A stretch of 64,000 nt of DNA from Vibrio palustris (GTDB taxonomy: Bacteria > Pseudomonadota > Gammaproteobacteria > Enterobacterales > Vibrionaceae), in assembly GCF_024346995.1 (NCBI RefSeq), contig NZ_AP024888.1, positions 806,001 through 870,000 on the forward strand. Direction: 5' to 3'. Positions within the stretch are counted from its first letter, which is position 1. Each line of letters begins with the position of its first letter. A model generated the notes under the pieces. The model was not told the DNA's origin. It ran no database searches and saw only the letters and a program-made list of their open reading frames with translations. A program made the position numbers and the translations under genes. Shown here piece by piece: positions 19,138 to 28,189 of the stretch.

Positions 19138-20673
19138 TTATTGCAGTGCAGTGAACGATTCCAATAAGCTAAAGAGCCGCTTCTCTTCATCATCACCATA
19201 AGCGCCGGTATCATCGAGGTGCTGTAACAGCTCGGATGCATTTTGATGCGCATGTGCCAAAAGCGCTTCTTCAAACTGCCCAACCTGTTTGAGCTCAACA
19301 CTCTCAAGAAAACCTTTCTCTGCCGCGAAAATAACAACCGCTTGCTCACCCACCGTCATCGGTGCGTATTGTTTCTGCTTCATAAGCTCAGTCACTTTCT
19401 CACCATGATCTAATTGGCGACGAGTGGCTTCATCCAAATCCGAAGAGAACTGGGCAAAAGCGGCCAACTCACGATACTGCGCGAGCGCGGTACGAATCCC
19501 ACCGGAGAGTTTTTTCATAATCTTGGTTTGTGCAGCGCCGCCGACACGAGACACCGAGATGCCTGGGTCAACCGCGGGACGCAATCCTGAGTTAAACAGT
19601 TCAGTCTGCAAGAAAATCTGCCCATCAGTAATCGAAATCACGTTGGTCGGTACGAACGCCGAAACGTCGCCCGCTTGTGTTTCGATAATGGGCAGCGCAG
19701 TGAGTGACCCCGTTTTGCCTTTCACCGCGCCTTTGGTCGCGCGCTCAACATAATGAGTGTTAACTCGCGCCGCACGTTCCAGCAAGCGGGAGTGTAAATA
19801 AAACACATCGCCAGGGAAGGCTTCACGACCGGGTGGACGTTTCAATAGCAGTGAGATTTGACGATACGCCACCGCTTGTTTAGAGAGGTCATCATAAACA
19901 ATCAACGCATCTTCGCCGCGGTCTCGGAAATACTCACCCATAGTGCAACCTGAGTAAGGGGCAAGATATTGCAATGCGGCCGCTTCAGAGGCGGTGGCAA
20001 CCACAATAATGGTATTACTTAACGCATCATGCTCTTCAAGCTTACGCACGACGTTGGCGACCGTCGACGCTTTCTGGCCAATCGCAACATAAATACATTT
20101 AACCCCCAACGAGCGTTGGTTGATGATGGCATCGATAGCCAGTGCCGTTTTACCGGTCTGACGGTCACCGATAATCAGTTCTCGCTGACCACGGCCAATT
20201 GGAATCATGGAATCGACCGCTTTATAACCGGTTTGAATGGGTTGATCGACTGATTGACGTTCAATCACCCCAGGGGCAATCACTTCAACAGGTTGGTGCT
20301 CGGTCGCCTCAATCGGCCCTTTACCATCAATTGGTGCGCCCAAAGTATTGACCACACGACCTAGTAAGCACTCGCCGACCGGCACTTCAAGAATACGCCC
20401 CGTTCCCTGTACTTTCATGCCTTCCGAGAGATCGGAATAAGGCCCCATGACCACCGCACCGACAGAGTGCCTTTCTAGGTTAAGCGCCAGAGCAAAACGT
20501 TGCCCGGGTAACTCAATCATCTCACCTTGCATGACATCAGAAAGACCATGAATCGTGATGATGCCGTCACTCACAGAGACAATCGTCCCTTCATTTTTTG
20601 CTTCAGTGACGAGGTCGAACTTCTCAATTCGGCCTCTAATGAGTTCACTGATTTCATTTGAATTTAATTGCAT
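19138..20673 (-). CDS. atpA: ATP synthase F1 subunit alpha
   Basis: 511 residues. Non-catalytic nucleotide-binding subunit with P-loop GDRQTGKT at residues 169-176, the region [22 protein letters not shown], and the arginine-finger region [18 protein letters not shown]. The N-terminus [19 protein letters not shown] starts like the E. coli protein. One local difference is [12 protein letters not shown] where most homologues have VPVGRGLLGRVV, a substitution that fits a diverged second copy. It is followed by atpG after 29 bases. Confidence 0.97.
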   Translation of the reverse strand: MQLNSNEISELIRGRIEKFDLVTEAKNEGTIVSVSDGIITIHGLSDVMQGEMIELPGQRFALALNLERHSVGAVVMGPYSDLSEGMKVQGTGRILEVPVGECLLGRVVNTLGAPIDGKGPIEATEHQPVEVIAPGVIERQSVDQPIQTGYKAVDSMIPIGRGQRELIIGDRQTGKTALAIDAIINQRSLGVKCIYVAIGQKASTVANVVRKLEEHDALSNTIIVVATASEAAALQYLAPYSGCTMGEYFRDRGEDALIVYDDLSKQAVAYRQISLLLKRPPGREAFPGDVFYLHSRLLERAARVNTHYVERATKGAVKGKTGSLTALPIIETQAGDVSAFVPTNVISITDGQIFLQTELFNSGLRPAVDPGISVSRVGGAAQTKIMKKLSGGIRTALAQYRELAAFAQFSSDLDEATRRQLDHGEKVTELMKQKQYAPMTVGEQAVVIFAAEKGFLESVELKQVGQFEEALLAHAHQNASELLQHLDDTGAYGDDEEKRLFSLLESFTALQ

Positions 20674-20685
20674 TTCTATACCCCA

Positions 20686-21228
20686 TTACACATGTAGGTT
20701 GGTCGAGAGGCGGTCAATATTGGTCAGAACGCTGCCATCAAATACCATTTGGTTGGCTTGAATCACGATACCGCCAACGAGGTCTGGATGGATGTGTTGT
20801 TCTAATTCAATGGTTTTGCCAAACTTAGCGGCTAACGACTGCGAAATATCGGCGAGTTGTTGCTCGTTTAATGTCTCAGACACGCACACCGTTACTGGCA
20901 GTATTTGATCCAATTGCGCTTTTAATTGACGAAACTGGCCAATGACCAACCCCACTGCGATCAAGCGTTGATTTTCCGCCATCACTTTCAGGAAGTTTTG
21001 AAAATATTGATCGAATAACTCACCACCTGCTTGCAGAAAAATATCCAGCAACTCTGCTTGGCCATTTTCCGCTTGCGCGTTGTCGATGTACGACTTGACG
21101 ATGGGCTGTTCAATCACCATTCCTGCGATATCGAGCATATACTGCCACTCGTCCAACGCGTTATTGTCCAGTGCATACTCAAATGCGGCTTGTGCGTAAG
21201 GCCTGGCAACCTCTGTCAATTCAGACAT
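20686..21228 (-). CDS. atpH: ATP synthase F1 subunit delta
   Basis: 180 residues, normal length. The stator connector on top of F1. It begins MSELTEVARPYAQAAFEYAL, the family hallmark, and ends LEQHIHPDLVGGIVIQANQM and DGSVLTNIDRLSTNL. It follows atpF by 11 bases and precedes atpA by 12 bases, with an AAGGAG site at the start. Confidence 0.96.
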   Translation of the reverse strand: MSELTEVARPYAQAAFEYALDNNALDEWQYMLDIAGMVIEQPIVKSYIDNAQAENGQAELLDIFLQAGGELFDQYFQNFLKVMAENQRLIAVGLVIGQFRQLKAQLDQILPVTVCVSETLNEQQLADISQSLAAKFGKTIELEQHIHPDLVGGIVIQANQMVFDGSVLTNIDRLSTNLHV

Positions 21229-21239
21229 GGTGAATCTCC

Positions 21240-21710
21240 TTACAGCTCTTTAATGAATCGATTCACAAGGTTTCGATTGGCGTCACTATCTAAATTACGG
21301 CTAATCAATTTGCTTGCACTTTCAATCACCAAATCCGCCATTTCAGCTTGCAACTCTTGACGTAAGCGATGACGTTCGTTTTCTACTTCCGCTCGGCCTT
21401 CTTCAATAATGCGTGCTTTCTCTTTTCTTGCGAGCTCAACCGCTTCTTCAATCATGGCATCTTGGCGTTGCTTGCCTTGTGCCATGAGCGCTTGTGCTTT
21501 TTCACGCGCTTCGCTAATGACCGCCTGCCCGTTGGCTTTGGCTAATGCGAGTTCTTTTGCCGCTTGGTCGGTATGTTCTAACCCTTTGGCAATGTCAGCT
21601 CGACGTTCATCCAACAGTTTAACGAGGGGTGGCCATACGTATTTCATGCACAACCAAGTAAAAATAATGAAGGAAATTACTTGGCCTAGCATCGTTGCAT
21701 TAATGTTCAT
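21240..21710 (-). CDS. atpF: ATP synthase F0 subunit b
   Basis: 156 residues, the E. coli length. One N-terminal membrane helix (ATMLGQVISFIIFTWLCMKY) with the conserved basic/proline turn at WPPLVKLLDERR, then a long charged helix that dimerises as the peripheral stalk. Only one b gene is present, so the stalk is a homodimer as in E. coli. Confidence 0.96.
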   Translation of the reverse strand: MNINATMLGQVISFIIFTWLCMKYVWPPLVKLLDERRADIAKGLEHTDQAAKELALAKANGQAVISEAREKAQALMAQGKQRQDAMIEEAVELARKEKARIIEEGRAEVENERHRLRQELQAEMADLVIESASKLISRNLDSDANRNLVNRFIKEL

Positions 21711-21764
21711 CGCACCCTCACTCCTATAACGTTATTGTTCCCGTTCGTACTTATGAATCGACAA

Positions 21765-22001
21765 TTACGCTACGGCGAAGATGATGTATAGGCCGATACC
21801 CACACCAATCATTGGTACCGCATCCACTAACCCCATCATGATGAAGAACTGAGTACGAAGCATTGGAGTTAAATCTGGCTGGCGAGCCACCCCTTCTAAA
21901 TATTTACCGGCTAAGTTACCAATACCTGAGGCGGCACCGGCGGCACCTAAACCAATTAATAAAGCACCGGCCACATACAAAACTGCGCTGACGATATCCA
22001 T
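21765..22001 (-). CDS. atpE: ATP synthase F0 subunit c
   Basis: 78 residues, two membrane helices joined by the polar loop ARQPDL. The ion-binding carboxylate is Asp60, in GLVDAVPM. The Glu-Ser-Thr/Tyr set of sodium-type c-rings is absent, so proton coupling is predicted, as in E. coli. It starts [20 protein letters not shown], shorter at the N-terminus than some homologues. It lies 54 bases upstream of atpF. Confidence 0.96.
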   Translation of the reverse strand: MDIVSAVLYVAGALLIGLGAAGAASGIGNLAGKYLEGVARQPDLTPMLRTQFFIMMGLVDAVPMIGVGIGLYIIFAVA

Positions 22002-22048
22002 AACAACTCCTAGAATTGAAAAATGTAAATAATAAAGTTAAAAATCTA

Positions 22049-22819
<771 letters not shown>

Positions 22820-23218
22820 TTATGCCTTCCTTTCGCTGTGCTCCTTTTGCCATGGCGTCATAAAATGCCCAAGCATTACCACGCTAAAAGCGCACAAAAC
22901 GACTGTGTCATGAAGGGTCATAGCCCGAAATGTCACGATAAATAACACCATCGTATACACAAGTTTTGTGCGACGACTGATGTTGATTAAATCTTTCAGA
23001 CCCTTCTTTGGTTGAGATCTTGATTTAAATGCAGCCAGCCCGTTCCCCAAAAATGTTGGCACAATGGCAATAAGCGACCCCATTAAGGCCGACTCGGCAG
23101 TCACCATCCCCTGAGTGCATAAGGTAGCTACAATGACTATGCCCCCTAAATATGACTGAACTTTGAGAATTCGACATCCGGCCACCATAATCGCTTGGCT
23201 CGTGCTGGTTGCTTGCAT
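22820..23218 (-). CDS. atpI: ATP synthase protein I
   Basis: 132 residues with four predicted membrane helices. First gene of the operon. AtpI assists c-ring assembly and is not part of the mature enzyme. The sequence is diverged, as usual for this family, but keeps the pattern GSLIAIVPTFLGNGLAAFKS in the middle and KLVYTMVLFIVTFRA. It ends immediately before the atpB start codon. Confidence 0.9.
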   Translation of the reverse strand: MQATSTSQAIMVAGCRILKVQSYLGGIVIVATLCTQGMVTAESALMGSLIAIVPTFLGNGLAAFKSRSQPKKGLKDLINISRRTKLVYTMVLFIVTFRAMTLHDTVVLCAFSVVMLGHFMTPWQKEHSERKA

Positions 23219-23473
23219 AAATCACCCGTAATGTGTAATAAACTATATCTGATAAATAAAATTCACAGAATATAACTCATTACTTAATTAATTTTATTCA
23301 TATAAACTTAATTAGCAGAAATTAATGCGTAATGATAATTAAAATTCACAGAATAAATAATAACGAAGAATAAAACCTTACTCTTTGTTGGGTTAAATAT
23401 ACACCTATAAATTAAAATAATATAACCCCATAAACTTGAAATTTATCATTCCATTTTTGATGGTAGATTTTAT
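23219..23473. other. AT-rich upstream region of the ATP synthase operon with a 15-base direct repeat
   Basis: No gene is seen. The sequence AAAATTCACAGAATA occurs exactly twice, at 23258-23272 and 23341-23355, 83 bases apart, in the region that should hold the atp promoter. It may be a regulator-binding site, but no known factor was recognised. Confidence 0.5.
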
Positions 23474-23502
23474 TTGTTTTATTAAACAATTAACGATATG
23501 TT
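23474..23502 (+). promoter_or_regulatory. Predicted sigma-70 promoter of candidate sRNA
   Basis: TTGTTT at 23474-23479 and TATGTT at 23497-23502 are separated by 17 bases, the best spacing for sigma-70. It points at the strong terminator 130 bases downstream, with no protein gene between. Confidence 0.45.
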
Positions 23503-23508
23503 AAAGGC

Positions 23509-23664
23509 ACAGTTTGTAACAGCATTGCAAACTCCCCATCAAACCTATGAATATCTTCATATGGCGAGTGCGACAAACGTTAGTTAATTAACGTCACTTA
23601 ATAAAAGCATATTTAATTCTTACCAGAATATCACTCTAAGCGTTTTGCTTAGAGTGTTTTTTTT
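23509..23664 (+). ncRNA. Candidate unannotated small RNA, about 155 nt
   Basis: A predicted promoter ends at 23502, and a strong Rho-independent terminator (23632-23664) follows about 130 bases on. The stretch between has no convincing reading frame: the only ATG frame is 14 codons without a ribosome site. Two small hairpins can be drawn: AGTTTG / CAAACT around 23511-23534 and ATGAA / TTCAT around 23547-23560. A C-rich single-stranded stretch (CTCCCCATC) lies between them and could pair with ribosome-binding sites. The combination suggests a trans-acting sRNA, but it matches no family I recognise. Confidence 0.45.
23632..23664 (+). terminator. Strong terminator of candidate sRNA
   Basis: CACTCTAAGC at 23632-23641 and GCTTAGAGTG at 23647-23656 form a perfect 10-base stem followed by eight Ts. 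No protein gene on the plus strand precedes it. Confidence 0.85.
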
Positions 23665-24129
23665 GGATATGACACTTAGTGCTCACTGGCAGAAATAAAA
23701 ATAACGATTAACATTTTATTAAATATTTTCTATTAAATTATTTTAATCATTTTTATTAATATAAAAATCATTCGCACATTGTTTGTTTTTTGTGAATAAC
23801 TCTTATTGAAAGAAATAATAATTCTTCATGGTTTTATATTGCTGTACTCTGGATGATAAATAAATGGATATTTTTCTCTCTAACGATGGTAGTTTCATTG
23901 ATGGCGATCAATGCACGGCTTGTGTCGCTTCGGGTTATTTACGGCACACAGCATCTGTTTTTAAACATTGTTATTGAAATGTTATTTAAGAACGAACAGC
24001 CTGAAAAGAACAATACTTAATCAGATGTTAAAAAAATAGCCGTAATAGAGGGATATTTGATTCAGTCAGATGCTTTTTAGGTCAGTTATCAGTACACTCT
24101 TTTTCTCATTCATTACGATCTAAAAAACT
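23665..24129. other. Gene-free AT-rich stretch
   Basis: No protein gene or structured RNA was recognised. The DNA is rich in A/T runs and may contain the promoter of the hypothetical gene at 24130. Confidence 0.4.
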
Positions 24130-24582
24130 ATGCAACAAGATTATCGTTACGATTGTCTCGCGAACACCGAGAAAGAAGAACTGACAGAATTGGCCATGCG
24201 CATGCTGCATCGCTTAGTCCCTGAACCCGTAGTGAGAGAGATTTTTCACTTCCAAGAGCAAGAGAAAGCCTCCGATGAGCGTCAGCAAGAGGCCTATTTT
24301 GATGCAACGTTGAGATTACACGCGGTTGCGTTGGGGGAAATTCCAGCACTTTTTGCCGACTCACAAAATGCAGAGCAGAATATAGACCGCATGACACGGC
24401 TAATTTTGTGGCATTTTTACGCGATTGGTTTCCAATTAGACCAGTCAATCAACTTGCAAACTCATTGTGCAGAAGTTGAAGCCTGTATTTCACCGCGCCC
24501 CAAAGACACTTTGGCATGGTCTAACACGCTAACGGCGTTGCTGTATCGTTATGCAGAGCTCGGTAAGACAGATAACAACTAA
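24130..24582 (+). CDS. Hypothetical cytosolic protein
   Basis: 150 residues, acidic and mostly helical, without signal peptide or membrane segment. Sequence features are LAMRMLHRLVPEPVVREIFH, FHFQEQEKASDERQQEAYFD and MTRLILWHFYAIGFQLDQS. I recognise no family. The frame is long for a chance event and is followed 20 bases later by a terminator, which supports a real gene. No clear ribosome site is present at 24130. The next gene is convergent, so it stands alone. Confidence 0.7.
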   Translation: MQQDYRYDCLANTEKEELTELAMRMLHRLVPEPVVREIFHFQEQEKASDERQQEAYFDATLRLHAVALGEIPALFADSQNAEQNIDRMTRLILWHFYAIGFQLDQSINLQTHCAEVEACISPRPKDTLAWSNTLTALLYRYAELGKTDNN

Positions 24583-24603
24583 GTATGAGCCACGTTTAGA
24601 GAC

Positions 24604-24628
24604 AAAAAGCCGGCTTACCGGCTTTTTA
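24604..24628. terminator. Bidirectional terminator
   Basis: AAAAAGCCGG / CCGGCTTTTT with a short loop. It serves the hypothetical gene on the plus strand and, less well placed, the XRE gene on the minus strand. Confidence 0.85.
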
Positions 24629-24661
24629 TTCACTCTACAATGGCAAGGTTCACCGTTAAGG

Positions 24662-25012
24662 CTACACAAGTTCAGGCTGGTGACTGTACTCGATAATCAC
24701 TTCATTCCCGTTGATATATACGTTCTGTATTTGCCCATCAACGACAACGCGATTTTGTAATTGAACCACAGCGTTTCCCATTTGGGCACGTTTTAGTGTC
24801 GGTAACGTGCTGTAAGGTTCTATATGTAATTGCTTACAAAACTTAGTGACAAATGCCATTGAAATCTCTGCATCACCACGAAGAATTCTTGAAAACTCAA
24901 CTTGTGTCAGCCCTAATCGTTTCGCCATCTCCATTTGAGTAATCTGCATTTTGGCTTTTTGTGACATCCAAATATTGTACAGAGTGGTACGATCTTCTTG
25001 GGTTAACTCCAT
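24662..25012 (-). CDS. XRE-family helix-turn-helix regulator
   Basis: 116 residues. The helix-turn-helix is at about residues 25-60: MEMAKRLGLTQVEFSRILRG. The C-terminal half is a small beta-rich part with NRVVVDGQIQNVYINGNEVI, which may bind a ligand or another subunit. The target is unknown. The gene stands alone between the hypothetical gene and the amino-acid transporter. Confidence 0.85.
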   Translation of the reverse strand: MELTQEDRTTLYNIWMSQKAKMQITQMEMAKRLGLTQVEFSRILRGDAEISMAFVTKFCKQLHIEPYSTLPTLKRAQMGNAVVQLQNRVVVDGQIQNVYINGNEVIIEYSHQPELV

Positions 25013-25263
25013 GACTTATCCTTTTAATACGACTAACTTCTAACAGCGTACAAAATGACAAAGTCTCACCAGAGCAATGTCAGTGATAGGTGAGTTTCTC
25101 CACAAATTTTTAACTCAGTCAATATTATCTTTACCTTAAGTCCTGTTACAAAGACCACATTCTGAGTATTACGCATAATATGCTGGGTAATCGGTTATTT
25201 GATGATGTTGCGTGACGAAACTAATGATGATGCCATGACTCATTGACGAAGTCTTCGTCATAG
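25013..25263. other. Intergenic region with a perfect palindrome
   Basis: It holds the promoter region of the XRE gene. TGACGAA at 25244-25250 and TTCGTCA at 25254-25260 form a perfect inverted repeat around GTC, just before the terminator of the amino-acid ABC operon. It could be an operator or part of the 3' structure of the operon. No gene was seen. Confidence 0.45.
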
Positions 25264-25291
25264 AAAAGCCCATGCATTACTGCATGGGCTT
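25264..25291 (-). terminator. Terminator of the amino-acid ABC operon
   Basis: AGCCCATGCA / TGCATGGGCT around TTAC, followed by a T run on the minus strand, 47 bases past the ATPase stop codon. Confidence 0.88.
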
Positions 25292-25337
25292 ATGAAGTTC
25301 AACGGATCCCTGTCGCTTTGATAAGCGCTATCGTTGT

Positions 25338-26090
25338 TTATAACACTTTTGCAAGAAACTGCTGCAACCGGGGATGAGCCGGCGTATCAAAGACCGCTTG
25401 TGGGCTATCGTCCACCAGCAAGGCCCCCTCTTCCATAAATAAGACACGGTCAGCCACTTCGCGAGCGAAGCCCATTTCATGGGTTACCACCACCATACTC
25501 ATGCCTTCTAAAGCAAGTCCTTTAATCACATCCAGCACTTCTCCAACCATTTCTGGGTCAAGTGCAGACGTGGGTTCATCAAACAACATTAGATCAGGCT
25601 CCATCGCTAACGCACGAGCAATCGCAACACGTTGTTGTTGCCCACCAGACAAACGCGATGGATAGCTCTGCATCCGATCTTCTAACCCGACTCGCTTCAT
25701 TAAGGTTTCGGCTTTACTTTGCGCTGCATTTTTCGATAAGTTCGACACAATCATCGGCGCTAGCATCACGTTCTCTAGTGCGGTTTTATGAGGGAATAAA
25801 TTAAAGCTTTGAAATACCATTCCTACGTTTTGACGTAACTGATTAATATCCGTATCAGAGGCATACATATCAATACCATCGACGACAATCCGTCCAGAAC
25901 TGATTTCTTCCAGTTGGTTTAAGGTTCGTAAAAACGTCGATTTCCCGGAGCCCGAAGGCCCAATGACGGCAACCACTTCACCGCGCTTAATATGGGCAGT
26001 CACATCTTTTAACGCATGGCAGCCATTCGGATAATACTTTTCGACCTGCTCGACGGTGACGATATCATCACGTTCTACTTCATCAATCAC
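25338..26090 (-). CDS. Polar amino-acid ABC transporter ATP-binding protein
   Basis: 250 residues, GlnQ/HisP class. Walker [11 protein letters not shown]-loop [11 protein letters not shown], signature LSGGQQQR, Walker [16 protein letters not shown] and switch [14 protein letters not shown]. The start is a GTG at 26090 overlapping the permease gene by 8 bases, which means translational coupling. Operon order is binding protein, permease, ATPase. The substrate is probably a polar or basic amino acid and cannot be set from the sequence. Confidence 0.93.
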   Translation of the reverse strand: MIDEVERDDIVTVEQVEKYYPNGCHALKDVTAHIKRGEVVAVIGPSGSGKSTFLRTLNQLEEISSGRIVVDGIDMYASDTDINQLRQNVGMVFQSFNLFPHKTALENVMLAPMIVSNLSKNAAQSKAETLMKRVGLEDRMQSYPSRLSGGQQQRVAIARALAMEPDLMLFDEPTSALDPEMVGEVLDVIKGLALEGMSMVVVTHEMGFAREVADRVLFMEEGALLVDDSPQAVFDTPAHPRLQQFLAKVL

Positions 26091-27030
26091 TGGCAGATAA
26101 CCTCTTCTCTAAACGTTGAATACTCCAGGAAAGCGTTCCTGTCACGACTAAATACAGCGCTGCAACCGTAAACCACACTTCGAAAGACGCAAACGTACCA
26201 CTGACCACTTCGCGACCTGCTTTGGTCAAATCAGTAATTGAAATGACGGATACTAATGATGAATCTTTAATTAAGTTGATAAATTGCCCAGCCAACGGCG
26301 GCAGAGTCTTTTTCATTGCTTGCGGTAAAATGATATAGCGCATGGCTTTGGGATAACTCATGCCCAAAGAGCGTGCGGCTTCCATTTGACCTTTGGGAAT
26401 CGCTTGAATACCAGAGCGAATAATCTCAGCAACATAGGCACCAGTAAAGACTGATAATGCGACGACACCTGCGGTAAACCGGTCAAAGTCCATCACGGTG
26501 CCAATAAAAAAGTACACGATAAAAATCTGTACCAGTAATGGAGTACCCCGAATAATTTCTACATAGGTTAACGATAAATCACGCGCAACTTGGTTTTTCG
26601 CTATTCGCATCAAACCAAATACCAGTCCCAACACAATGGCAAACGCTAATGAGATAAAAGAGATTTCAATCGTCGTCCACAGACCTTTGATGATCGGCCC
26701 AAACTCCCACTGCTCAATTCCGACTAAGGGATCACCTTGATAAACAAGATCACCGTCATGAACTAACAGCGTGTCGTACTTTTTAATTACCTGTGGTTTA
26801 TCTTGGTAGTCGAGCTTTAAGACGACTTCATGATTATTAATACTGACGGTTCCATCGCCTTGAGCGCGGACTTGTTCATCGGCGGTGTTGACGATATATG
26901 GCCACAATCGTTCCCAATGCCAGTTATAATTCATACTTTTAATGGACCAACTGGTTGCTCCGATCAGTATCAGCATTAGTAGGACATAGATTAAATGTCC
27001 AGGCCAAGGTGAGGATTTAAACTTCATCAC
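26083..27030 (-). CDS. Polar amino-acid ABC transporter permease with long periplasmic insert
   Basis: 315 residues. A first membrane helix ([18 protein letters not shown]) is followed by an unusual stretch of about 85 residues (about 33-117) before the HisM-type permease core begins at [20 protein letters not shown]. The insert has the basic and aromatic run [20 protein letters not shown] and a beta-rich part, and it must lie in the periplasm. The core has the usual [17 protein letters not shown] and [20 protein letters not shown] blocks. The insert could bind the solute-binding protein. Such extensions occur in some marine homologues. Confidence 0.92.
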   Translation of the reverse strand: MMKFKSSPWPGHLIYVLLMLILIGATSWSIKSMNYNWHWERLWPYIVNTADEQVRAQGDGTVSINNHEVVLKLDYQDKPQVIKKYDTLLVHDGDLVYQGDPLVGIEQWEFGPIIKGLWTTIEISFISLAFAIVLGLVFGLMRIAKNQVARDLSLTYVEIIRGTPLLVQIFIVYFFIGTVMDFDRFTAGVVALSVFTGAYVAEIIRSGIQAIPKGQMEAARSLGMSYPKAMRYIILPQAMKKTLPPLAGQFINLIKDSSLVSVISITDLTKAGREVVSGTFASFEVWFTVAALYLVVTGTLSWSIQRLEKRLSASD

Positions 27031-27096
27031 TCGCTTCTCTTTTTATTATGGATATAGGGGGAATGTTGTTCACTCCCCCTCGGCTATTACAGAGCT

Positions 27097-27909
27097 TTAC
27101 TGCACATTTCTCAACCACTTAGTTGATTTAAACCACTTGCTGTATACACGATCATACGTTCCATCCCCTTTAATCTGGCGTAGATAACCATTCAAGAAGT
27201 TAAGGAAGTTCGGATCGTTTTGACGCACGGCCCAACCTAGAGGTTCATAAGTAAACGGCTTGCTTATGTGTGTGACTTTATCTTTATGTTGCGCAGTATA
27301 AATTGAGTTATAAGGGAAGTCGTAAATAAAGGCGTCTGCTTTACCATTTTGTACTTGCATTGCGCCATCAACCTCGGTTTCGAACAGGTCTAATTTTGCT
27401 TTCGGCAAGTAACGCTTGGTGGCTTGCGCGCCTGTTGTGCCAAGTTTACTGGCAACCGTGTATTTCGGATCATTAAGATCTCGGTAACTCGTGACTTTTC
27501 CTTTCAATTTATTGGAAAGAATAATGGACTGACCAATCACAATGTAAGGCTGTGAGAAGTTAACCTTTAAGTTACGCTCGGGAGTAATCGTCATTCCCCC
27601 CATGATAATGTCGCACTTATTGGTTTGCAGTGCTGGAATAATGCCATCCCAAGCGGTGTTCACTGGTTCGTACTTCACGCCAATCGACCGAGCCATATGT
27701 TTGGCAATATCAATATCAAAGCCAATAAAACGTCCATCTTTCGATTTCATTTCAAACGGCATATAGCCAGCATCAAAACAAACGCGTAGCTTGCCTGAAT
27801 TTAGTACTTGTTCGAGTGTTGACGTGTCTGCGGCCATGGCTTGACTGGCTGTTAAAGCCGAACACGTCATTGCAAGACCAGTGAATGTTGCTTTCATCCA
27901 AGTTTTCAT
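27097..27909 (-). CDS. Polar amino-acid ABC transporter periplasmic binding protein
   Basis: 270 residues, SBP family 3. Signal peptide MKTWMKATFTGLAMTCSALT, ending ASQAMA. Mature features: LRVCFDAGYMPFEMKSKDGR, GFDIDIAKHMARSIGVKYEP, IIPALQTNKCDIIMGGMTIT and PERNLKVNFSQPYI, all family hallmarks. First gene of its operon, 66 bases before the permease gene. A pair of 12-base direct repeats lies about 140-171 bases upstream. The ligand is unknown. Confidence 0.93.
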   Translation of the reverse strand: MKTWMKATFTGLAMTCSALTASQAMAADTSTLEQVLNSGKLRVCFDAGYMPFEMKSKDGRFIGFDIDIAKHMARSIGVKYEPVNTAWDGIIPALQTNKCDIIMGGMTITPERNLKVNFSQPYIVIGQSIILSNKLKGKVTSYRDLNDPKYTVASKLGTTGAQATKRYLPKAKLDLFETEVDGAMQVQNGKADAFIYDFPYNSIYTAQHKDKVTHISKPFTYEPLGWAVRQNDPNFLNFLNGYLRQIKGDGTYDRVYSKWFKSTKWLRNVQ

Positions 27910-28048
27910 AGTTTCCCTTCTTTTGTTCTTTCCTAATCTATCATCGTGGTTCCGGTTACGATGAGCGTCGCGAATTAATTCACTGAGTTAATTAATCGTC
28001 GAACTTAGATAATGCGCGATCTCCTCCCTATTTTTCAACTTTTTATTT

Positions 28049-28080
28049 ACATCGTTCGTTATTGAGATACATCGTACGTT
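28049..28080. repeat. Direct repeat ACATCGTNCGTT, 20-base period
   Basis: ACATCGTTCGTT at 28049-28060 and ACATCGTACGTT at 28069-28080 differ at one base. Their spacing of two helical turns would put them on one face of the DNA, which suggests a regulator site upstream of the amino-acid ABC operon. No matching regulator was recognised. Confidence 0.45.
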
Positions 28081-28138
28081 GAAAAAAATAAGATGTCCAG
28101 ACGTCTATACGGTTTATTTTTTATTGAGACATAAAAAT

Positions 28139-28164
28139 AAAGCCCGACTTGAGTCGGGCTTTAT
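28139..28164 (-). terminator. Terminator of the ureohydrolase-like gene
   Basis: AAAGCCCGAC / GTCGGGCTTT around TTGA, with a T-rich tail on the minus strand, 25 bases past the stop codon. It separates the gene from the ABC operon. Confidence 0.88.
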
Positions 28165-28189
28165 TTGGTAGAAAACAACACAATTTTCT

